Part shown: positions 5,769-9,418 of the stretch, piece by piece
Numbering within the stretch: position 1 is the first letter of the stretch
Layout of the letters: the number at the start of each line of letters is the position of its first letter
Source of the DNA: Methylobacteriaceae bacterium
Lineage (GTDB): Bacteria; Pseudomonadota; Alphaproteobacteria; Rhizobiales; Beijerinckiaceae
Assembly (NCBI GenBank): GCA_019247255.1
Contig: JAFAPJ010000416.1
Span: 1 to 9,418 of the forward strand
Direction of reading: 5' to 3'
DNA length: 9,418 nt
The notes under the pieces: generated by a model
Seen by the model: the letters and a program-made list of their open reading frames with translations, nothing else
Told to the model about the DNA's origin: nothing
Databases searched by the model: none
Position numbers and translations under genes: made by a program

Positions 5769-6674
5769 GTGCAGACGGACGATCTCCTCCTCCTGATCGA
5801 GGTCGCGGACCTCGGCTCCTTCAGCCGGGTCGCGGCCGCGCGCGGGCTGTCCGTGTCCACCGTCGCGCGCCGGATCGAGGCCCTCGAGGCCATGCTCGGG
5901 CTCGCTCTGCTCGATCGCCGGGCGGACGGGGTCCGGCTGACGCCGGAGGGGCGCCGCGTGGCCGCGGCCGGCACGCCCCTCGTCGAAGGGGCGGACGCCC
6001 TCGCGCGCCTCGCGGGCGCGCTGCGCACGGGCGGGCGGCTGCCGGTGGTCGTCAGCGCGACCGAGCCCGTCGTCGCCGAGATCCTGGCGCCTGCGCTGCC
6101 TCGGCTCTGGTCCGCGGCGCCGGGCCTGCGGATCGACCTCAGGGCCCGGGCGAGCGTCGTCAGCCTCGCGCGGCGCGAGGCGGACCTCCTGGTGCGCATG
6201 TCGCCCCCGGACGGTGCGAGCCTCGTCGCCCGCAAGCTCGCCGATCTCGGGCTCGGGCTCTACGCGTCGGCGAGCTACCTCGGCGATCGCGCGCCGGGCG
6301 ATCTGACGCTCTCGGCCGAGCGGCTCGCCGTCTACGACGACAGCTACGGCGCGATCCCCGAGCTCGATTGGCTGAGAGAGCCGAGCCTGGAGGCCGCCGT
6401 CGTGTTCCGCACGAGCAGCACGCGCGCGCTCCTGACGGCCGCGATCGCCAGCCATTGCATCTCGCTCCTGCCCCGCATCATGGCCGAGAATGCCGGGCTC
6501 ACTCGGGTGCCGACGGCCTTCGACCTGCCGACGCGGCAAGCCTGGCTCGTGATGCATCCGGAATTGCGTCGCCGCCCGGACATCGCGATCGTGAAGCGAT
6601 GGATCGTCGAGGCGTTCGGACGCCGCACGCGGGCGTTTCGGGACGGAACGGACCCGGCGCGAGCCGGGCCGTGA
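5769..6674 (+). CDS. LysR-family transcriptional regulator
   Basis: A 301-residue LTTR. The N-terminal winged helix-turn-helix covers about residues 1-62: DDLLLLIEVADLGSFSRVAA, then RGLSVSTVARRIEALEAMLG and LLDRRADGVRLTPEGRRV. A linker helix and a type-2 periplasmic-binding-protein-like effector domain follow (about 88-290; VVVSATEPVVAEILAPALPR, then ADLLVRMSPP). The start is GTG with AGGGTAGG (5756-5763) five bases upstream; no ATG serves better. The effector is not predictable. It is transcribed away from the exported YdhR-like gene, with a T-N11-A repeat in between, the classic arrangement for a LysR regulator and its target. Its stop is only six bases before the comEC start on the same strand, so comEC may be co-transcribed with it. 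Base composition matches the neighbours. Confidence 0.93.
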   Translation: MQTDDLLLLIEVADLGSFSRVAAARGLSVSTVARRIEALEAMLGLALLDRRADGVRLTPEGRRVAAAGTPLVEGADALARLAGALRTGGRLPVVVSATEPVVAEILAPALPRLWSAAPGLRIDLRARASVVSLARREADLLVRMSPPDGASLVARKLADLGLGLYASASYLGDRAPGDLTLSAERLAVYDDSYGAIPELDWLREPSLEAAVVFRTSSTRALLTAAIASHCISLLPRIMAENAGLTRVPTAFDLPTRQAWLVMHPELRRRPDIAIVKRWIVEAFGRRTRAFRDGTDPARAGP

Positions 6675-6680
6675 GGGCGC

Positions 6681-8986
6681 GTGCAGAGACCGCCTGATCC
6701 CGGCCGGAGGAGGGCCGGCGCCGCTCGCGCGGCGACCTGGTCCGGCGCGTTCGCGTCCCGGGTCGGGGCGCGCAGCCTCGGCCCGGGCGCGCTCGCCGCG
6801 GGCGCCTGGGGCTGGGTCGCGGGCGCTCTCGCCAAGGACGCCGAGGAGCGGCGGCTCTTCCCCTGGATCGCGGTCGCGTTCGGGCTCGGGATCGTCCTCG
6901 CCTTCGCGGCCGAGGGGCCGCTCTCGGCCTGGCCGCCGGCGCTCGCGGGGGCCGGCGCGGCCGGGCTCGCCTACCGCTTCCGCGCCCGCCCGGTCGCCCG
7001 GCCCGCCCTCGTCGGCATCGCGGCCGCCTTCTTCGGCTTCACGGCGGCAGTGGTCCGGCAGGGCAGCGTCGCGGCGCCCGTGCTCGGACGGATCGCGACG
7101 GCACCGCTCGCGGGCTTCGTCGAGAGCGTCGAGGAGCGCGGCCGGGGCGGACGGATCGTGATCGCGGTCGTGAGCCTCGACCGGGTCGAGCCGGCCGAGC
7201 GGCCGATGCGCGTCCGGGTCACCGTGCGCGAGCTCGGGGCGGTCGCGCCCGGGGACTTCGTCCGCGGGACGGCGCGGCTTCTGCCCCTGCCCGAGGCGGC
7301 ACGGCCGGGCGGGTTCGATTTCGGGCGCGACCTGTATTTCCACGGCATCGGCGGCGTCGGATCGATCGCGGGCCGGCTGACCGTCGTTGACCCGCCGACG
7401 CCGCCCGACCTCGCGCTCAAGGTCGCGGCGCTGGTCGACCGGGCCCGCAACGTCCTGACCCGGCGCATCGCGGACACGATCGGCGGCCAGGCCGGCGCGG
7501 TCGCGGCGGCGCTCGTCACGGGCAAGCGCGGGCTCATCGACGATCGGACGAACGACGTGCTGCGCGCGGCCGGCATCTACCACGTCGTGTCGATCTCGGG
7601 CCTTCACATGGCGCTCGCGGCCGGCGCCTTCTTCTTCCTCGCCCGCGCGCTCCTCGCGCTCTCGCCGACCCTCGCGCTCGGCTGGCCGATCAAGAAGATC
7701 GCGGCCGCGATCGGCATGGTCGGGGCGACCGCGTATTGCATCTTCTCGGGCGCGGACGTCGCGGCCGAGCGCTCGCTCCTCATGATCCTCGTCATGCAGG
7801 GCGCGATCCTGGTCGACCGCCCGGCCTTGAGCCTGCGCAACCTCGCGATCTCAGGGCTGCTCGTGCTCTCGCGCGAGCCCGAATCGATCCTCGGGCCGAG
7901 CTTCCAGATGTCCTACGCGGCCGTCGCCGGGCTGATCGCCCTCGCCGAATGGAGCCGAAGGCGAGGCGGCGCAGCGCAGCCGGCCACGCGGGTCGAGCGG
8001 GTCCTGCGCTGGGCCGCGGCGCTCGTCGCCGGTGTCGTGCTGACGACGGTCGCGGCGAGCGTCGCGACCGGCCCGTTCGCGACCTACCATTTCCAGAACC
8101 TGCAGCCCTACGGCGTCATCGGCAACGGGCTGACGCTCCCGCTCGTCTCCTTCGTCGTGATGCCGGGCGCGCTCTCGGGGTCCTCGCCTACCCGTTCGGG
8201 CTCGACCGCTCCGTCTGGTGGGCGATGGGGCTGGGCGTCGAGGCGATGCTGCGCGTGTCCGAATGGGTCGCGGGGCTCGGCGGCGCGATCGTCACCGTGC
8301 CGGCCTTCGGCACGGGCGCCCTCGTCCTCCTGGTCGTGGCGATCCTGCTCCTCACGCTGCCCGGCCGCGCGCTCCGGCCGCTCGCCTTCCTGCCGGCCGC
8401 CGCCGGCCTCGCGCTCGCCGCGGCCTCGCCCCGGCAGGACGTCTATGCCGGCCGGGACGGCGCCGCGATCCGCGGGCGCGACGGTCGGCTCGTCGCGGTC
8501 GGTCCCGTCCAGGCCTTCACGCTCGAGCAATGGCTGAAGGCGGACGGCGACGGCCGGCGCGGGAGCGACCCCGCGGTGCGGGCGGCGGCCCGCTGCGACC
8601 GGCTCGGCTGCACGGTCCCGATGGGGGAGGGCCGGGTCGCGGCCTGGATCGGCGACCGCCGCGCTTTCACGGAGGATTGCGCGCGCGCCACGATCGTGGT
8701 CACGCGGCTCGTCGCGCCGCCCGGCTGCGCCCCGCCCGTCCTCATCGACGGCGCCCGCCTCGCGCGGGACGGCGCCGTGGCGCTGCGCTGGACGGAGGCC
8801 GGCCCGATCGTCACGACGGCGCGCGGCCCGCGCGACACCCGACCCTGGCTCGCGCGCCCGGTCGAGCGGCGGCGAAAGGCCCCGACGGCGCCTGCGACGC
8901 CCCATCCGGTCCCGCCCGACGAGGCGCGCCCGCCCGTCGAGCCGCCGGAGATCGCCCCACCGGCCACGGAAGACGATGCGCCGTGA
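6681..8986 (+). pseudogene. comEC: ComEC/Rec2-type DNA-uptake channel protein, interrupted by a one-base frameshift
   Basis: ComEC forms the inner-membrane channel that passes single-stranded DNA into the cytoplasm during natural transformation. GTG start with GAGGG four bases upstream, six bases after lysR. Reading on: N-terminal hydrophobic segments (about residues 60-130), a soluble OB-like region (about 135-235, ending FDFGRDLYFHGIGGVGSI), then the Competence membrane domain with VSISGLHMALAAG (near 303-315), SGADVAAERSLLM and FQMSYAAVAGLIALAEW. At about residue 498 (bases 8169-8176) the frame breaks: MPGAL should continue LGVLAYPFGLDRSVWW, which lies in the -1 frame from 8174. The original frame runs on as Ser/Arg/Pro-rich nonsense to 8537. 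Restoring one base, most simply CTCCTC for CTCTC, gives 768 residues with further hydrophobic segments and a degenerate C-terminal domain without a metallo-beta-lactamase HxHxDH motif, then a Pro-rich tail. Either a true null allele or a sequencing error. Confidence 0.88.
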
Positions 8987-8997
8987 GCGGCCGCCCC

Positions 8998-9418
8998 TCA
9001 GTAGCGGCGAACGAGGCTCACGAGCTTGCCCTGGATCTTGACCCGGTCGGGCCCGAGGACGCGGGTCTCGTAGGCGGGGTTCGCGGCTTCGAGCGCGATG
9101 GAGGAGCCGCGGCGGCGGAAGCGCTTCAGGGTCGCCTCCTCCTCGTCGATCAGCGCCACGATGATGTCGCCCGTATTGGCGATGTCCTGGCGGCGGATCA
9201 CGACCGTGTCGCCGTCCAGGATACCGGCCTCGACCATCGAATCGCCCTGGACCTCGAGCGCGTAATGCTCGCCGGAGGCGAGGAAATCGGCCGACAGCGC
9301 GATCGAATGCGAGCGATTCTGGATTGCGGTGATCGGCGTGCCCGCCGCGATCCGGCCCATCACGGGAATCTGCGTGGCCCGGTTGGTTTCCGCCTGCGCG
9401 GCCGCCGGGGCGGGGCGG
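8998..9418 (-). CDS. lexA: LexA SOS repressor, C-terminal part (N-terminus outside window)
   Basis: LexA represses SOS genes and cleaves itself when RecA filaments form on damaged DNA. The visible 139 residues are the end of the linker (Ala/Pro-rich, then [12 protein letters not shown]) and the whole S24 self-cleavage domain. The scissile Ala-Gly is in GRIAAGTPI (bond at about 9343), the catalytic Ser in QGDSMVEAG (Ser codon 9238-9240) and the catalytic Lys in EATLKRF (Lys codon 9124-9126). The ending [13 protein letters not shown] is typical of alphaproteobacterial LexA. The DNA-binding winged helix and start codon lie beyond 9418; a GTG at 9361-9363 is inside the protein and is not the start. 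It converges with comEC, with only 11 bases between the stop codons and no terminator hairpin visible there. Confidence 0.96.
   Translation of the reverse strand, partial: RPAPAAAQAETNRATQIPVMGRIAAGTPITAIQNRSHSIALSADFLASGEHYALEVQGDSMVEAGILDGDTVVIRRQDIANTGDIIVALIDEEEATLKRFRRRGSSIALEAANPAYETRVLGPDRVKIQGKLVSLVRRY

Noticed and set aside
5754..7607. 617-codon open frame on the - strand opposite lysR and comEC
   Set aside because: It is charged, Arg/Asp/Pro-rich low-complexity sequence antisense to recognised genes; no family features.
8169..8185. Programmed ribosomal frameshifting in comEC
   Set aside because: A -1 slip at CTC TCG GGG has no X-XXY-YYZ slippery heptamer, and comEC is not known to use recoding; a deletion or sequencing error is simpler.
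7736..8986. The second comEC frame as an independent gene starting near 7736
   Set aside because: Upstream of about 8174 this frame is antisense-like Arg/Pro-rich sequence overlapping the conserved comEC motifs; only the part after 8174 is real, as the continuation of comEC.

Overview
The window is high-GC DNA, fully coding-dense, and reads as an ordinary chromosomal segment of an alphaproteobacterium. The order Hyphomicrobiales (Rhizobiales), perhaps near Methylobacteriaceae or Salinarimonadaceae, fits best. The reasons are a PleD-type diguanylate cyclase with a degenerate second receiver domain, a cysteine-free L33, a ComEC with the degenerate C-terminal domain I associate with rhizobial relatives, and an alphaproteobacterial LexA next to comEC. 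The taxon is inferred from protein character, not from a search.

Layout: (1) 1-817, the 3' part of pleD on the + strand. (2) 1080-3307, an accessory block: a tiny secreted six-cysteine protein (-), a single-domain rhodanese (-), a divergently transcribed FtrA-like GATase1/AraC regulator (+), and a small acidic protein of unknown function (-). (3) 3354-5165, translation genes on the - strand: rpmG (L33) with a textbook intrinsic terminator, and gltX (glutamyl-tRNA synthetase). (4) 5245-6674, a divergent pair: an exported YdhR-like alpha/beta-barrel protein (-) and a LysR-type regulator (+), with a T-N11-A inverted repeat between them. (5) 6681-8986, comEC (+), the DNA-uptake channel gene, broken by a one-base frameshift near 8174. 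(6) 8998-9418, the C-terminal part of lexA (-), convergent with comEC and only 11 bases from it.

The core anchors pleD, rpmG, gltX, comEC and lexA are often found near one another in this group. Here two regulator-plus-target cassettes (ftrA/rhodanese and lysR/ydhR-like) sit between them. The lysR cassette separates gltX from comEC and leaves comEC six bases downstream of lysR. The most consequential observation is the comEC frameshift, which as read would remove the end of the membrane channel domain and the whole C-terminal domain. Other points of interest are a mirror-symmetric cysteine pattern (CX6CX3C-X15-CX3CX6C) in the small secreted protein, a GGEEV variant of the GGDEF signature in PleD, and several inverted repeats in intergenic positions. 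I see no tRNA, rRNA, CRISPR, insertion sequence, phage gene or anything I would call a new defence or biosynthetic system.
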